Counted from the stretch's first letter, positions 1 through 10,652 are shown. The stretch: 64,000 bases of DNA from Chloroflexota bacterium (GCA_026708115.1 JAPOVL010000037.1:182183-246182), one strand, 5' to 3'. Notes: generated by a model from the sequence alone, not told the origin. Program-made: numbers and translations.

Positions 1-964
1 CCACCACCATCATCGGAATCCGTCCATAGCGATCAATGAGGTATCCGGTCACGGCGGAAAGCCCAAACATGCCCAAAACGTGCGCCGAAATCACCAATGA
101 AACGGTTGTATTGTCATGATCCGCGCGATGCATGTGCCAGGGCGTGATAGTCATCAAGGTACTCATCACCGTTTGGCAGATGAGCATGGACAGTATCGCC
201 AGTTGCACATTGGGCAGCCGCAGTAGATCCTTGAGCTTGTGCTTGGTATCTGCCTGGTTTTGGTGCTTGCTCTGGAAGACGTACTGTCGCGCGACAAGCG
301 CCGGTTCCGGGCGCAGGAATAAAATGCTGATCAGAAAAGACAAGCCGTACATGAAGCATGCCATCACCCAGGGTCCTGTCGTCAATCCCCCGCGAAAATC
401 TGCTGCCGGCATGAATCCACCCAAGAAGCCGGAGTTGGCCAATACGGGTCCATTGGCCAGATCAAGAGCTAGCGTGCCAGCCAGCCTCGTGCCCGGTTCG
501 ATAAGCGCGGGGCCAAATATGGCGCCGATGGTACCGGCAAAGACGATCCGTCCGATCATTTGCGCGCGCTTTTCGGCCGGGAACATCTCGCCGACTACGA
601 ATCGGCTCATCTGCGCGCCGGCCCGGGAAGAGCCCATGCAGGCCGAGCTGACTAACAACAGGAAGAAGTTGCCGTTCAGAACCGCGATTGTACCCAGGAT
701 GCCACCCAGCGCGCCAAAGGCGTAGGCAGTGCTGAGCCCCATGCGCCGGCCGAAACGCCCCATGTAGATGCCGAAGAAGTAGGCCATGATTGAATGAGAG
801 AATGTGACGACGGTTGTTGGCATGCCGGCGGTGCTGTCGCCGCCGCCGAGGATGCCGGCAGCGATAGAATGCAGCGTGAGGATGGCGATTTGCGAAGCGG
901 ACATCAGGCTCTGCGTGATGAAAATGGTCAACAGCAGCCGATGACTTGTTCGCAAGGGATACAT
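1..964 (-). CDS. MFS transporter (3' end cut by the window edge)
   Basis: An open frame on the minus strand runs from an ATG at 964 to the left edge without a stop (about 321 residues). It starts MYPLRTSHRLLLTIF and contains repeated hydrophobic segments. Two motif-A-like loops typical of the major facilitator superfamily are visible: FGRRMGLS early and IDRYGRIPM near the edge. A GGAG stands 8 bases before the ATG; an in-frame GTG at 973 is an alternative start. A cytoplasmic linker rich in Gln and Lys separates the two six-helix halves. The substrate cannot be told. A 189-residue frame over the same bases is in another phase and lacks membrane character, so it was discarded. The family is fairly sure; the specific role is unknown. 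Confidence 0.75.
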   Translation of the reverse strand, partial: MYPLRTSHRLLLTIFITQSLMSASQIAILTLHSIAAGILGGGDSTAGMPTTVVTFSHSIMAYFFGIYMGRFGRRMGLSTAYAFGALGGILGTIAVLNGNFFLLLVSSACMGSSRAGAQMSRFVVGEMFPAEKRAQMIGRIVFAGTIGAIFGPALIEPGTRLAGTLALDLANGPVLANSGFLGGFMPAADFRGGLTTGPWVMACFMYGLSFLISILFLRPEPALVARQYVFQSKHQNQADTKHKLKDLLRLPNVQLAILSMLICQTVMSTLMTITPWHMHRADHDNTTVSLVISAHVLGMFGLSAVTGYLIDRYGRIPMMVV

Positions 965-1138
965 GTATGGCACTCCGGACGAAGGTAGAGATCTCGGCGG
1001 CAACCTTATCGCTAAACAGTGACCTAATCAACTGCTAATGATGCGCGGGTTTCCGTCACTTGACGAGTCGAGCGCGTCTGGAAAGGAAACAGCGCGCCGA
1101 AATTGACGCGCTGTCGCTGAATCTTCGCAGCAAATGTC

Positions 1139-3844
1139 CTAATCGGAAAGGAAGTTTCGCAGGACCGTGTGGAGGATGCCGCCGTTTCGATAGTAGTCCA
1201 CTTCTACGGGCGAATCGAGACGAACGATGACATCAAATTGCGTCTTCGTTCCCTTGTCGTCCGTCGCGGTGACTGTCAATCTTTCCATTGGATTGACATC
1301 ATCGCTCACCGGAATATCATAGCTCTCGCGCCCAGTCAGCCCCAGCGACTGATAGGACTGCCCATCGGCAAAGGTGAGGGGCAGCACGCCCATCATCACC
1401 AGATTGCTGCGGTGAATGCGTTCGATGCTTTCGGCAATGACCGCTCGGATACCCAGAAGCAACGTGCCCTTCGCCGCCCAATCACGCGATGATCCCATTC
1501 CGTAGTCTTTGCCCGCGATCACGATCAGGGGCGTGCCGTCTTCTTGGTACTTGAGCGACGCCTCGTAGATCGGCATTTCTTCCATTGTCGGCAGGTAGTA
1601 TGTGACGCCGCCTTCGCTCTTCGGCACCAGCAAATTGCGCAAGCGCACGTTGGCGAAGGTGCCTCGCGTCATCACGCGGTCGTTGCCGCGGCGCGATCCG
1701 AAACTGTTGAAATACTGCGGACTCACGTCGTTGTCCAGCAGGTATTGCCCGGCCGGACCGTTGATGGCGATCGCGCCGGCTGGAGAAATGTGATCGGTCG
1801 TGACCGAGTCGCCGCCCCGGACCATGACGCGCGCGCCCGTGATGGGCTGGATTGGCGGGGGCTCATGCGGGAGGTCGACAAAGAAGGGCGGTTCCTGGAT
1901 ATAGGTGCTGTCCGAGCGCCACTCATACACCGGTTCGTCCGTGCTTGGGATCGCGTTCCATTCCGCGTTCCCTTCGTAGACGTTGCCGTATTGCTCGACA
2001 AACATTTCGGCATCCAGGCTGTCTTGCAGCGTGGACAGGATTTCGCTTTGAGCTGGCCAAATGTCATGGAGATAGACGTCAAGGCCATCGCGATCTTGTG
2101 CGATCGGCTCGCTGCTGAGGTCGATATCGACAGTGCCAGCCAAGGCATAGGCTACGACCAGCGGCGGAGAAGCCAGGAAATTGGCGCGCACATCGGGCCC
2201 GATCCTGCCCCCGAAATTGCGATTGCCGCTCAAGACCGAAGCGGCGACAATATCCGCCCCGTGTATCGCCTCGCGCACCGGTTCCGGCAACGGGCCGCTG
2301 TTGCCGATACAGGTTGTGCAACCGTAACCGACGGTATGAAAGCCGAGCGCTTCCAAATGCGGCGTGAGGCCGGCCTTGTCCAGATACTCCGTGACCACTT
2401 TGGAGCCGGGCGCCAGGCTGGTCTTAACATACGGTTTGCGCTTGAGCCCGCGTTCGTTGGCTTTTTTGGCCAGCAAACCCGCCGCGACCATCACCGAGGG
2501 GTTGCTCGTATTGGTGCAGGAGGTGATGGCGGCGATTACCACGGCGCCGTGCTTGAGATCGGCCTTGTCGCCATTGCTGCGGTAGCTGCCGGCTCTTCCC
2601 AACTGATCTGCGGAAAGGGCAAAACCCTGCGGGCCTAATGGCGCGGTCAGCACTTTGTTGAAGGTGGGCTTCAAATCTTTCACCAGAACGCGATCTTGCG
2701 GACGCAACGGACCGGCTACACTTGGCTCAACAGTGCCCAGGTCTAGTTCCAAGTTGTCGTTGAAATCGGGATCGCGGGTGTCATCGCTGCGAAACAGGCC
2801 TTGTTCCTTGCAATACCGTTCGACCAATTGCAGGGTTGCTTCGTCTCTGCCAGTACGGCGCAGATAGCTGATGACTTCGTCATCCACCGGGAAGAAACCC
2901 ATGGTCGCCCCATATTCGGGCGCCATGTTGGCAATGGTCGCGCGATCGGGCAGGGTCATGCTGCTGAGCCCGGGCCCATAAAATTCGACGAACTTGGCAA
3001 CCACGCCCTTTTTGCGCAGCATCTGCGTCACAACGAGTACGAGGTCGGTGGCTGTCGAGCCTTCGGGCAACTGTCCCATCAACTTGAATCCAACCACCTC
3101 GGGCATCAGCATGTAGATCGGCTGACCCAACATGGCTGCTTCCGCCTCGATGCCGCCAACGCCCCATCCCAGCACCCCCAGGCCATTGACCATTGTGGTA
3201 TGACTGTCAGTGCCGACCAGGCTGTCCGGCAGCGCTACTTTTCCTTGGCCCTTGGGATCATCATAAAGTTGCACCACTTTTGCCAGGTATTCCAAATTGA
3301 CTTGGTGCACGATGCCCGTCGCTGGGGGCACAACCTTGAGATTCTCGAAGGCTTTTTGCCCCCAGTGCAGGAATTCATATCGTTCGCGGTTGCGCACAAA
3401 CTCCATTTCCGCATTGCGCGCGATCGCATCGGGCTGACCGAAAAAATCGACCTGTACAGAATGATCAATGACCAGGTCCACGGGCACGGTCGGATTGATC
3501 TGCTGCGGATCGCCGCCCATGCGCGCCATCGCGCTGCGCAAGGCAGCAAGATCCACAAGTGAAGGCACGCCAGTGAAGTCCTGCAGGATCACCCGCGCCG
3601 GACTAAACGGGATTTCGGCTGGATTGTGATTATCCGCGTCCCATGAGGCCAGATTCACCACGTCATCGGCCGTGAAGTGCCGTCCGTCCTGATTCCGCAG
3701 CGCGTTTTCCAACAGGATCTTGATGCTGAATGGCAGTGACTCAACATGCCCGACGCCGCTCTCCGATAGCTTGCTCAATCGGTAAATGACCGCCTCGCCA
3801 TCCCCCGTGTCGAATGTGCCCCATGCTCCAAAAACGTCGCTCAT
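1139..3844 (-). CDS. acnA: Aconitate hydratase A (aconitase)
   Basis: A 901-residue protein, the usual length of the AcnA/IRP1 branch. It interconverts citrate and isocitrate in the cytoplasmic TCA cycle. The three cysteine ligands of the 4Fe-4S cluster are visible: C443 in SCTNTSNP and C509/C512 in [10 protein letters not shown]. The active-site [15 protein letters not shown] motif is near 209-223, and the C-terminal swivel domain has [12 protein letters not shown]. The ATG is preceded by AAAGGAAG at good spacing. The gene is monocistronic, between the edge MFS gene and a divergent DsbA-like gene. Its upstream region holds a long inverted repeat (3977-4012) that would lie in or near its leader. 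Identification is firm. Confidence 0.97.
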   Translation of the reverse strand: MSDVFGAWGTFDTGDGEAVIYRLSKLSESGVGHVESLPFSIKILLENALRNQDGRHFTADDVVNLASWDADNHNPAEIPFSPARVILQDFTGVPSLVDLAALRSAMARMGGDPQQINPTVPVDLVIDHSVQVDFFGQPDAIARNAEMEFVRNRERYEFLHWGQKAFENLKVVPPATGIVHQVNLEYLAKVVQLYDDPKGQGKVALPDSLVGTDSHTTMVNGLGVLGWGVGGIEAEAAMLGQPIYMLMPEVVGFKLMGQLPEGSTATDLVLVVTQMLRKKGVVAKFVEFYGPGLSSMTLPDRATIANMAPEYGATMGFFPVDDEVISYLRRTGRDEATLQLVERYCKEQGLFRSDDTRDPDFNDNLELDLGTVEPSVAGPLRPQDRVLVKDLKPTFNKVLTAPLGPQGFALSADQLGRAGSYRSNGDKADLKHGAVVIAAITSCTNTSNPSVMVAAGLLAKKANERGLKRKPYVKTSLAPGSKVVTEYLDKAGLTPHLEALGFHTVGYGCTTCIGNSGPLPEPVREAIHGADIVAASVLSGNRNFGGRIGPDVRANFLASPPLVVAYALAGTVDIDLSSEPIAQDRDGLDVYLHDIWPAQSEILSTLQDSLDAEMFVEQYGNVYEGNAEWNAIPSTDEPVYEWRSDSTYIQEPPFFVDLPHEPPPIQPITGARVMVRGGDSVTTDHISPAGAIAINGPAGQYLLDNDVSPQYFNSFGSRRGNDRVMTRGTFANVRLRNLLVPKSEGGVTYYLPTMEEMPIYEASLKYQEDGTPLIVIAGKDYGMGSSRDWAAKGTLLLGIRAVIAESIERIHRSNLVMMGVLPLTFADGQSYQSLGLTGRESYDIPVSDDVNPMERLTVTATDDKGTKTQFDVIVRLDSPVEVDYYRNGGILHTVLRNFLSD

Positions 3845-4228
3845 AGGCTCTTCCTTTGTGACTTTTGGACCGCGTTATCAGCGGTCATGCTAGAAAGCCA
3901 GGGCGCGCAAATCGGCCGCCCCCGCCGAGCATCCATTCTACCAGAGTTCCGGGCGCGATGTTACCGTATCTCTCTTGCAAGCCTTTGCGTTTTTCCAGCG
4001 GGGGCGGCTTGCTTTGAGAGCGGAAAGAACCTGCCGAAATGTCTAATACTTGTCCTTTTACAAACCGTCGACTGTGCATTAGACTCTTGGCATGTTCAGC
4101 GAGGAAACATTGTCGCAGCGGCCGCTCGGCGCGTAACCGGCGAAAAGGTTTGCCGCGCTCACACAAAGCAATAAGCCTTCTCGTCTCATGAGCGACGCGG
4201 TTCATTAAAACAAGAGGCTTAGGAGGAT
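3845..4228. other. Divergent intergenic region acnA / DsbA-like gene, with inverted repeat and element A
   Basis: These 384 bases lack a convincing gene; open frames on both strands are low-complexity shadows. They contain an inverted repeat with 7-base arms (GCAAGCC at 3977-3983, GGCTTGC at 4006-4012, 22-base loop), flanked further out by TCTC and GAGA. They also contain one copy of the repeated element described under 4122-4217. Promoters for both flanking genes must lie here, but no clear -35/-10 pair could be assigned. Confidence 0.6.
4122..4217 (+). repeat. Intergenic repeated element, copy A
   Basis: About 96 bases sharing ordered blocks with copies B (18124-18213), C (20317-20414), D (43719-43815) and E (46337-46434). 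Block 1 is CTCGGCGCGTAACCGGCGAA, block 2 is CCGCGCTCAC, and block 3 is CTTCTCG followed by GAGCGACGCGGTTCATTAAAA. The CTCGTCTCATGAGCGACG part can fold into a small stem-loop with one mismatch. It ends 11 bases before the ATG at 4229, so transcripts of that gene could carry it. It does not encode an obvious protein. Similarity was found by eye. Confidence 0.75.
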
Positions 4229-5287
4229 ATGACGAAAAAGGCAAGTCGCACGCGGGAAGCCAGGCAGCGCCGTCAAAAGCAGCGCCGTCAGAATCGATGG
4301 ACGATACTGCTGTTGGCCATAGTCATCGTGGCCGTTGTGGCTGTCGCCATGGTTGTTGTTTCCAATCAGCCGGTCGAAGCCTATATTCCACCGGACTTAA
4401 CAGAGCGATACGATAACATTTCAAGGTCTTTCTCAGTTGAGGGCTACCCGCAGCTCGGCGATTTGAATGCGCCGGTCACCTTGGCAGAGTACGCCAGCTT
4501 CGCCTGCCCGGGTTGCGAGGCGCTGCACAGCGATTCATTTGACGCCATTCTCGATCGTGTTCGAGGGGGGCAGGTTTTGTTCACCTATGTGCCCATGCAA
4601 ACCGGTTCGATCCCCAATGCCCAGGGCGCGGCGCGGGCTGCCTTGTGCGCAGGGCGGCAGGGCATGTTTTGGGAAATGCACGACGTGCTTTTCGATTGGC
4701 AAACGCGCTATGCAAACACCGCCTACTCGCAGAATCGACTCCTGGCCGGCGCCGAGGGGCTCGGCCTTAACACGACGACACTGACCAATTGCTTCAACTC
4801 GGCGGCGATTTCCGAAACGCTAGACAGCGCGATTACCGAGGACGTGACAGGCACACCAACCGTGCAGGTCAACGGGGTGACTATCATATCGGAGCGCGCG
4901 GGCGCCGTGCCGTCGACGGCCCAGATAGTCAAAGCAATTGACGACGCCACGCCCAACGATTGGGGCTTGCCCGACGAGCTTCCAGAGGATGTAGTAGAGG
5001 AAACTGCAGACCTGTCCGATCAAGAAGCGGATATTGAGGCGCAACCACAACCGCAGGAACCCGCCGGAGAGGATGAATCCGCTTCGTCCGCGGGCGCGGC
5101 GCAGTCGGAAGCGGAATCGGTAGCAGACGACGAACCCGCTGCAGTCGCCGCAGACGACGTTAGCGAAGAAGCTGCTGAAGAAGACGAGGAGAACATGCAG
5201 GACGCCGATGCGACCGCAACTGTCGATGCAACCGCCACCGGCCAAGACCTACGGACGGAGGCAGCCGCAGAAACCAGTGAAGCTTAG
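4229..5287 (+). CDS. Membrane-anchored DsbA-like thiol oxidoreductase with acidic tail
   Basis: 352 residues. An Arg/Lys-rich N-terminus (1-23) precedes one transmembrane helix (about 24-45), giving a cytoplasm-in, outside-facing domain. The thioredoxin-fold domain covers about 65-235. It has a CPGC redox motif at C93-C96 and a cis-proline loop TGTPTVQVNG near 210, typical of BdbD/DsbA-like proteins that oxidise or isomerise disulfides in exported proteins. From about 245 to the end the chain is almost only Ala, Glu, Asp, Ser and Gln, a disordered acidic tail that is unusual for the family. AGGAGG lies 5 bases before the ATG. Repeat copy A directly precedes that site. The function is inferred from the fold and motif; its partners are unknown. 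Confidence 0.85.
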   Translation: MTKKASRTREARQRRQKQRRQNRWTILLLAIVIVAVVAVAMVVVSNQPVEAYIPPDLTERYDNISRSFSVEGYPQLGDLNAPVTLAEYASFACPGCEALHSDSFDAILDRVRGGQVLFTYVPMQTGSIPNAQGAARAALCAGRQGMFWEMHDVLFDWQTRYANTAYSQNRLLAGAEGLGLNTTTLTNCFNSAAISETLDSAITEDVTGTPTVQVNGVTIISERAGAVPSTAQIVKAIDDATPNDWGLPDELPEDVVEETADLSDQEADIEAQPQPQEPAGEDESASSAGAAQSEAESVADDEPAAVAADDVSEEAAEEDEENMQDADATATVDATATGQDLRTEAAAETSEA

Positions 5288-5327
5288 CTGGTTTACCCCC
5301 GCATCCGTTTCGGCGCTGTGACTTTGT

Positions 5328-5675
5328 CTAGCGCTTGGCAAGCATCGGACCCAGGCGACGTCCGCCCAGAATGTGCATGTGCAGGTGGAAGACTTCTTGT
5401 CCGCCGTCTTCGTTGCAGTTGAGAATCAGGCGGTAGCCGCTTTCGGCAATGCCCTCGTCACTTGCGATCTGGGCCGCAACCGTGAACAGCCTGCCCAGGG
5501 CCGCTTCATCCTCGACGGAAACATCATTGACCGTAGCGATCTCTTTCTTGGGGATGATCAGAATGTGCACCGGCGCTTGCGGCGCGATGTCGCGAAACGC
5601 CAAAACCAGGTCATCTTCGTAGATGATATCCGCCGGTATCTCCCGGGCGATGATTTTAGAGAAAATCGTGCTCAT
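5328..5675 (-). CDS. HIT family nucleotide-binding hydrolase
   Basis: 115 residues from the ATG at 5675, preceded by GGAG 7 bases upstream; an in-frame start at 5729 would overlap fabG and add an atypical tail. The histidine triad HLHMH is at 97-101, preceded by [16 protein letters not shown], as in the Hint branch (purine nucleoside phosphoramidase). The central nucleophilic histidine is therefore H99. Small cytoplasmic housekeeping enzyme. It lies 31 bases downstream of fabG on the same strand and could be cotranscribed with it, though no functional link is evident. Confidence 0.93.
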   Translation of the reverse strand: MSTIFSKIIAREIPADIIYEDDLVLAFRDIAPQAPVHILIIPKKEIATVNDVSVEDEAALGRLFTVAAQIASDEGIAESGYRLILNCNEDGGQEVFHLHMHILGGRRLGPMLAKR

Positions 5676-5706
5676 GTTTGTCTCCGGTCTTTGTCTGGCG
5701 GGGGAT

Positions 5707-6453
5707 TCACATAACCATGCCGCCATCAACTATTATCGTTTGGCCGGTGATATACGAGGCGTCGGCAGATGCCAGGAACGCGACCGTCTTGGCGATATCT
5801 TGTGGATTGCCCATTCTGCCTAGGGGAATCGCTTCAATAGCCCGCTCTCGCAGTTCGCCGCTCAATTCGGCGGTCATATCCGTTTCCACGAAGCCCGGCG
5901 CTACCGCGTTGACACGGATGCCGCGGCCGGCGAGTTCCTTCGCCAATGACTTTGTCATGCCGACCAGGCCGGCTTTGCTAGCCGCGTAGTTGCTTTGGCC
6001 GGCGTTGCCGGCAATGCCCACCACGCTGGTAATATTGATGATGGTCCCGCTGCGCTTGCGCATCATGCTGCGCGCAGCTTCCCGACAGCACAGCCAGGCG
6101 CTGCGCAGATTGGTTGAGATGACGTCATCAAAGTCCTTTGGCTTTAACCTCATAATGACATTGTCTTCTGTGATGCCGGCATTGTTGACCAAAATGTCGA
6201 TGCGCGCGTGATTCCCCAGCAAAGATTTGAACAGCGCCCCGACTTGCTCGGCGCTGCCGACATCGGCTTGAATGGCCTCCGCCGCGCCGCCGGCTGCAAT
6301 TATCTCTCCGACCAGGTCTTCAGCAGCGGTCGCGCTTCGGTTGTAATTGACCGCCACAAGCGCGCCGCGAGCAGCAAGCTCAAGGCATATCGCACGACCG
6401 ATACCGCGGCTCCCACCGGTAACAAGCGCGACCTGGCCCTCAAAATCCGACAT
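5707..6453 (-). CDS. fabG: 3-oxoacyl-[acyl-carrier-protein] reductase
   Basis: 248 residues, the standard FabG length. It carries the short-chain dehydrogenase cofactor motif TGGSRGIG (12-19), the structural NNAG (90-93) and the catalytic set S143, Y156 and K160 in SNYAASK. The C-terminus [14 protein letters not shown] is typical of FabG. It reduces beta-ketoacyl-ACP with NADPH in fatty-acid elongation. It is away from the usual fab cluster; fabD lies at 54.3 kb next to rpmF. A GGGAG precedes the ATG. An SDR with another substrate is possible, but the sequence fits FabG best. Confidence 0.92.
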   Translation of the reverse strand: MSDFEGQVALVTGGSRGIGRAICLELAARGALVAVNYNRSATAAEDLVGEIIAAGGAAEAIQADVGSAEQVGALFKSLLGNHARIDILVNNAGITEDNVIMRLKPKDFDDVISTNLRSAWLCCREAARSMMRKRSGTIINITSVVGIAGNAGQSNYAASKAGLVGMTKSLAKELAGRGIRVNAVAPGFVETDMTAELSGELRERAIEAIPLGRMGNPQDIAKTVAFLASADASYITGQTIIVDGGMVM

Positions 6454-6517
6454 TGATACGCTCCCGCCCTTTGCAATCGTAAACAGCCGACACTATAACC
6501 TTTGGCGGAAATTGCGG

Positions 6518-8077
6518 CTAGGGTCTACCGCCGACCCAGCCCAACAGTTCCATTTGTCCTCTTAGTGCAGCCGTCATATTGACGCTGCCGAAGCCATTAT
6601 AGTTGGCTACGTAGACATCGTTTCTGCCGTCGACGCGGGGGTTCACGCCGCTGAAGGCAATGTACTGGCTGTCTGGCGAGAACGTTGGGTCGCACATGCT
6701 GGGTGGCGGGTTGCCAGTCGCGATATTGCGGTAAGTCCCCGCTTTGACACGCACGCCGTAAGGGCATTGGCCCGCGGTTCCGCCGATGGCGATTCTTTGT
6801 CCGTCCGGGGACCAGGCCGCGGACATGCCGAAACGCGGGAAGTCTAGCGCGGAATCTTGTCGCAGGATCGTGCCGTCGGCAGCCAGGAGTAATAATTGGT
6901 TTGTCTCATCAGCAACTTGCAGCAGAACGGTTTGGCCGTCCGGAGACCAGGCTTCGGACAGGTAGCTGGCGCTGGCGCTTCCGTCAGCAGGTCTTATCTC
7001 TCTTACGTCGCCTGTCACGATGTCCGCTCGCCATATTCGCCGCCGCGGATCCAGCAAGTCGAGCGGATTGCCGCTCGCGAAGGCCAAAAGCTGCTCATTG
7101 ATCCAATAGGGCGGCTCCGAAACATAAACGTCGCTAATCTTCTTTATCGTATCGGTCTCAACCTCCAGCAAATAGACCTTGCCTTCGCTTGGCGGCGGCA
7201 TCGTCGCGGCATCGCAGGCATTCTCTTCCCCCGGTATCCAACTGGGACAATCGGCGCGATCGGAAACAAACGCGATGTAAGTCCCGTCGGGGGACCAGCG
7301 CGGCCACAAATCATATGAACCGACAGCGGTAATGTTGCGGCGTCCGGATCCATCTTTGGCGTACAAGAAAATATCAATATCGTAACCGGTGGTCACAGAC
7401 ACTGCCAGTTGACTGCCGTCTGGCGACCAGTCCGGCTCGATATAGAACCCGCGCTGCACCAGGGGACTGTCGCCAGGCACAACTCTGGCCGCGAATCCAG
7501 TCGAAAGATCGAGAATATAAAGGCCGTTGCTCCGCCTCTGTTCATCTCGTTTGACAAATGCCAGGGCGTTCCCCGGCTTCGCCAGAAAAACCTCCAGGCG
7601 CATATTGGAAGCCAGTTCCAATATGGGGATACGCGCGCCCGGGTTGCTTGGCGGCGCCAGATAGAGCGTTTGAATGCCGGTGTTTGGCTGCGCAGTGGCA
7701 ATGTTGGCAATGGTCTGTTGATTGTTGGTGTTGAGATAGACCACCATAGGATTGGATATGCCGTCCTTGACGTTGTCTGGAATATCGGCGACGACCCAGT
7801 TGTCGAAAACAAATCCGACGGCCGGGTAGGGCGTGATGGTGGGGGTCGAAGACGGCGTAAATGTATAGGTCGCGGTGAAGGTCGCTGTTGCTGTGGGCGT
7901 CAAGCTGGGGAGAGCTGTATTGGTCAGTGTTGGCGAGGGCGTAGCGGTATCAGTTGCAGTAGGCGAGGCCGTCGGTCGCGATGTGGCGGTAGCGCTCGGC
8001 GTTGGCGTAGGCTGGCTTAGAGCGCTGCAAGCGCCTAGCAAGATGGCGAAGAAGGCGCTGGCGAAGTAGGATCGCAT
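6518..8077 (-). CDS. Lipoprotein with Thr/Pro linker and TolB-like beta-propeller
   Basis: 519 residues. A lipoprotein signal ends at the lipobox LLGAC (C17). A Thr/Pro/Ser/Ala-rich low-complexity linker covers about 20-85. The rest is a beta-propeller of the PD40/TolB type, with four WSPDG motifs and a fifth degenerate FSPDS, each at the end of a blade. Such proteins are surface-exposed and bind proteins or glycans; no catalytic residues are recognisable. It lies downstream of lon on the same strand after a 142-base gap. The Thr/Pro linker is typical of cell-surface proteins in this bacterial group. The exact role is unknown. Confidence 0.8.
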   Translation of the reverse strand: MRSYFASAFFAILLGACSALSQPTPTPSATATSRPTASPTATDTATPSPTLTNTALPSLTPTATATFTATYTFTPSSTPTITPYPAVGFVFDNWVVADIPDNVKDGISNPMVVYLNTNNQQTIANIATAQPNTGIQTLYLAPPSNPGARIPILELASNMRLEVFLAKPGNALAFVKRDEQRRSNGLYILDLSTGFAARVVPGDSPLVQRGFYIEPDWSPDGSQLAVSVTTGYDIDIFLYAKDGSGRRNITAVGSYDLWPRWSPDGTYIAFVSDRADCPSWIPGEENACDAATMPPPSEGKVYLLEVETDTIKKISDVYVSEPPYWINEQLLAFASGNPLDLLDPRRRIWRADIVTGDVREIRPADGSASASYLSEAWSPDGQTVLLQVADETNQLLLLAADGTILRQDSALDFPRFGMSAAWSPDGQRIAIGGTAGQCPYGVRVKAGTYRNIATGNPPPSMCDPTFSPDSQYIAFSGVNPRVDGRNDVYVANYNGFGSVNMTAALRGQMELLGWVGGRP

Positions 8078-8219
8078 AGTGTACCTATACGGCGGATTTG
8101 CTCCTACCTTACCATACCTCCTGCGCGGCTATTCAATTCTACAGGTTCGATTGACCTACGTTTGCTCCACTATTGCGCGCAGCAGGACCGCCAGCGTGCG
8201 GCCATGCGCTAGCGTTCGG

Positions 8220-10652
8220 TTATTCGCCTTCTGGATTGTCTCGTTGCCGTTTCTCGGCGTCGATGTCGCGTTGCCGACGCGGCGGCGGATCGTGCAGAAT
8301 CAGATCGAGCGCCTCTTGCATGTCTTCGACGAATACCACCGAAACATCCTTCTTGACGGCCTTGGAGAGATCGCGCAGATCTTTCTGATTTTCTTTGGGC
8401 AAGATGATCCGAGGGACATTGCGCCGGCGCGCGGCCAGCACTTTTTCCACGACGCCGCCGACCGGCAGGATGTGCCCGCGCAGTGTGATTTCCCCGGTCA
8501 TGGCGTAGTCGCTGCGGACGCGACATTCGCTAAAGGCGGAAACTAATGCGGTCGCCAGCGTAATGCCGGCAGAGGGACCGTCCTTTTGTACGGCGCCTTC
8601 GGGCATGTGAATATGGATATCGTAATTGTCAAAATCGTCGGCGGGCAAATTAAAGTCATGGGCGCGGGAGCGTAAGTAGCTAAGCGCGATATGCGCCGAT
8701 TCTTGCAAAACATCGCCCAACTGCCCGGTCAGCATCAGATTGCCCTTACCCGGTGCCAATGCAACCTCAATCGTTTGAATGTCGCCCCCGTTTGGCGTCC
8801 AGACCAGGCCGCTGACAATGCCGATCCCGTCGGCGCGATTAACGCGCGAATCCAATACCTGTGGCGGGCCCAAATACTTCTCTACGATTGCTGGGCTGAT
8901 GCGCCGGGGATGATCGCGGTTCGAGGCCGTCTGGCGCGCGATCTTTCGACAGATCTTGGCGATCTCTCTTTCGAGATTTCGAACGCCGCTCTCGTAGGTG
9001 AAGTGCCGGATAATGTGCTGCAAGGAGGCCTTGGAAAAACTAATGCCGGCGGATGATATGCCGTTGGCTTCCAACTGTTTCGGAATCAAAAAGCGCCGCG
9101 CGATCTCGATTTTCTCTTCCTCGGAGTAGCCTTTGAATTCAATGACCTCGAGTCTATCTTCCAAGGCTTCAGGAATGCCATAGAGATCGTTGGCGGTCGT
9201 GATAAACGAGACTTTCGACAGATCATACGGGACTTCGAGATAATGGTCGACGAAATGTCGATTCTGCTCCGGATCCAGGACTTCCAACAAAGCGGAGGCT
9301 GGATCGCCGCGGAAGTCCGAGTTCATCTTGTCGATCTCGTCGAGCATGAACACGGGGTTCACCGTTTCCGCGCGCTCCATTTGCTGCAGAATGCGCCCCG
9401 GCATTGAACCGATATAGGTCCTGCGGTGCCCGCGGATTTCCGCCTCATCGCGTATGCCACCGAGGCTGATGCGAAGAAACTTGCATCCCAAGGCATCGGC
9501 GATACTCTTGCCAAGCGACGTCTTGCCGACGCCCGGTGGGCCCACAAAGCAGAGAATAGGACTTTTCATTTTGTCCCGCGCCAGTTTTCTCACGGCGATA
9601 TGTTCGATGATACGCGTCTTGACCTTTTTCAGCCCATAGTGGGCGCCGTCGAGAATGTTTTCCGCATGCTGCAAATCCAGGTTTTCCTCGCTTGCGATAT
9701 GCCAGGGCAAGGTCAATAGCCGATCTAGGTAAGTGTGAATAACGCCGGATTCCGGAGACATCGGCGGAATGACGCCAAGACGAGACAGTTCTTTCATCGC
9801 CTTTTCTTGGATGTCTTGAGGCAGATTCGCATCTTGAATCTTTTCAGCAAGTTCGTGCAACTCCTGCTGGAAGATATCCCCATCGCCCAATTCCTGTTGG
9901 ATAATGCGCATTTGCTCGCGCAAATACATCTCGCGTTGGTTAGCGGCGATCTCGTCTTGAAGACGGGTATGAACTTCCTCGTGGAGTTGGCTGTCTTGAA
10001 GATCGGCGCTGACGGCGACAGATAGCTGTTCCAGGCGTTGCGCAACGTCGAATTCTTCCAAGAGCGTCTGCAATTGCTCCGGTTCCAGCGGCACGATAGC
10101 CGCCAACGCGTCGCAGAGCTGCCCCGGTTCTTTAACAGCGAGGATATACTTGATCACACTGTCCGGCACGGACTCCAAGAACTGGCTGGAATGTTTGAAA
10201 AGCTCCAAGAGCGACATGCAAAGCGATTCGACGCGCTCAGATTCTTGGAGCCGTTCTTCGACCGTGAAGGCGCGCGCGACGGGGAAGGGCGCCGCCTCGA
10301 CAACATCCGTGATGTGAACGCGGCGCCTGCCTTGTACGAGCACATGGATGTTTTCACCGTAGGCGTCGGATTGTTGACCAGGGGCGATTTCTGTCCCGAT
10401 CTCGTGGATATGCTGAGCTGTCTGCCCACCATTAAGCACATGTCGCTGTTTAACCGCGATGAGGGTTTGCTTATGCTCTTTGGCATAGCTGACTGCCTGA
10501 AAGTTGGCCTCAGTGGTGATCGGAACGAGGCTCAACACTTGTGGAAAAACGACCCGGTCATCCAGCACGAGCAGCGGCAGTTGAAAGATACCGTCGCTGT
10601 TTGGCTCTGCGCTCTTGATCGCGGTGAAATTTCTGTTCTGTTTTGGGTTCAA
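8220..10652 (-). CDS. lon: ATP-dependent protease Lon
   Basis: 810 residues with the full LonA layout. The N-terminal substrate-binding domain is about 20-215, followed by a helical linker. The AAA+ domain has Walker A GPPGVGKT at 371-378 and Walker B VFMLDEID near 434-441. The C-terminal protease domain has the Ser-Lys dyad S694 (KDGPSAG) and K737, whose spacing of 43 matches the known enzymes. It degrades misfolded and regulatory proteins in the cytoplasm. The start codon appears to be TTG at 10652 with a weak AGAGAG upstream; no ATG occurs near the N-terminus. It is divergent from the secreted-protein gene at 10795. Confidence 0.97.
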   Translation of the reverse strand: MNPKQNRNFTAIKSAEPNSDGIFQLPLLVLDDRVVFPQVLSLVPITTEANFQAVSYAKEHKQTLIAVKQRHVLNGGQTAQHIHEIGTEIAPGQQSDAYGENIHVLVQGRRRVHITDVVEAAPFPVARAFTVEERLQESERVESLCMSLLELFKHSSQFLESVPDSVIKYILAVKEPGQLCDALAAIVPLEPEQLQTLLEEFDVAQRLEQLSVAVSADLQDSQLHEEVHTRLQDEIAANQREMYLREQMRIIQQELGDGDIFQQELHELAEKIQDANLPQDIQEKAMKELSRLGVIPPMSPESGVIHTYLDRLLTLPWHIASEENLDLQHAENILDGAHYGLKKVKTRIIEHIAVRKLARDKMKSPILCFVGPPGVGKTSLGKSIADALGCKFLRISLGGIRDEAEIRGHRRTYIGSMPGRILQQMERAETVNPVFMLDEIDKMNSDFRGDPASALLEVLDPEQNRHFVDHYLEVPYDLSKVSFITTANDLYGIPEALEDRLEVIEFKGYSEEEKIEIARRFLIPKQLEANGISSAGISFSKASLQHIIRHFTYESGVRNLEREIAKICRKIARQTASNRDHPRRISPAIVEKYLGPPQVLDSRVNRADGIGIVSGLVWTPNGGDIQTIEVALAPGKGNLMLTGQLGDVLQESAHIALSYLRSRAHDFNLPADDFDNYDIHIHMPEGAVQKDGPSAGITLATALVSAFSECRVRSDYAMTGEITLRGHILPVGGVVEKVLAARRRNVPRIILPKENQKDLRDLSKAVKKDVSVVFVEDMQEALDLILHDPPPRRQRDIDAEKRQRDNPEGE

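Noticed and set aside
1544..2638. 364-residue plus-strand frame inside acnA
   Set aside because: Antisense shadow of a firmly identified aconitase; the product is rich in Arg/His/Gln without domain features.
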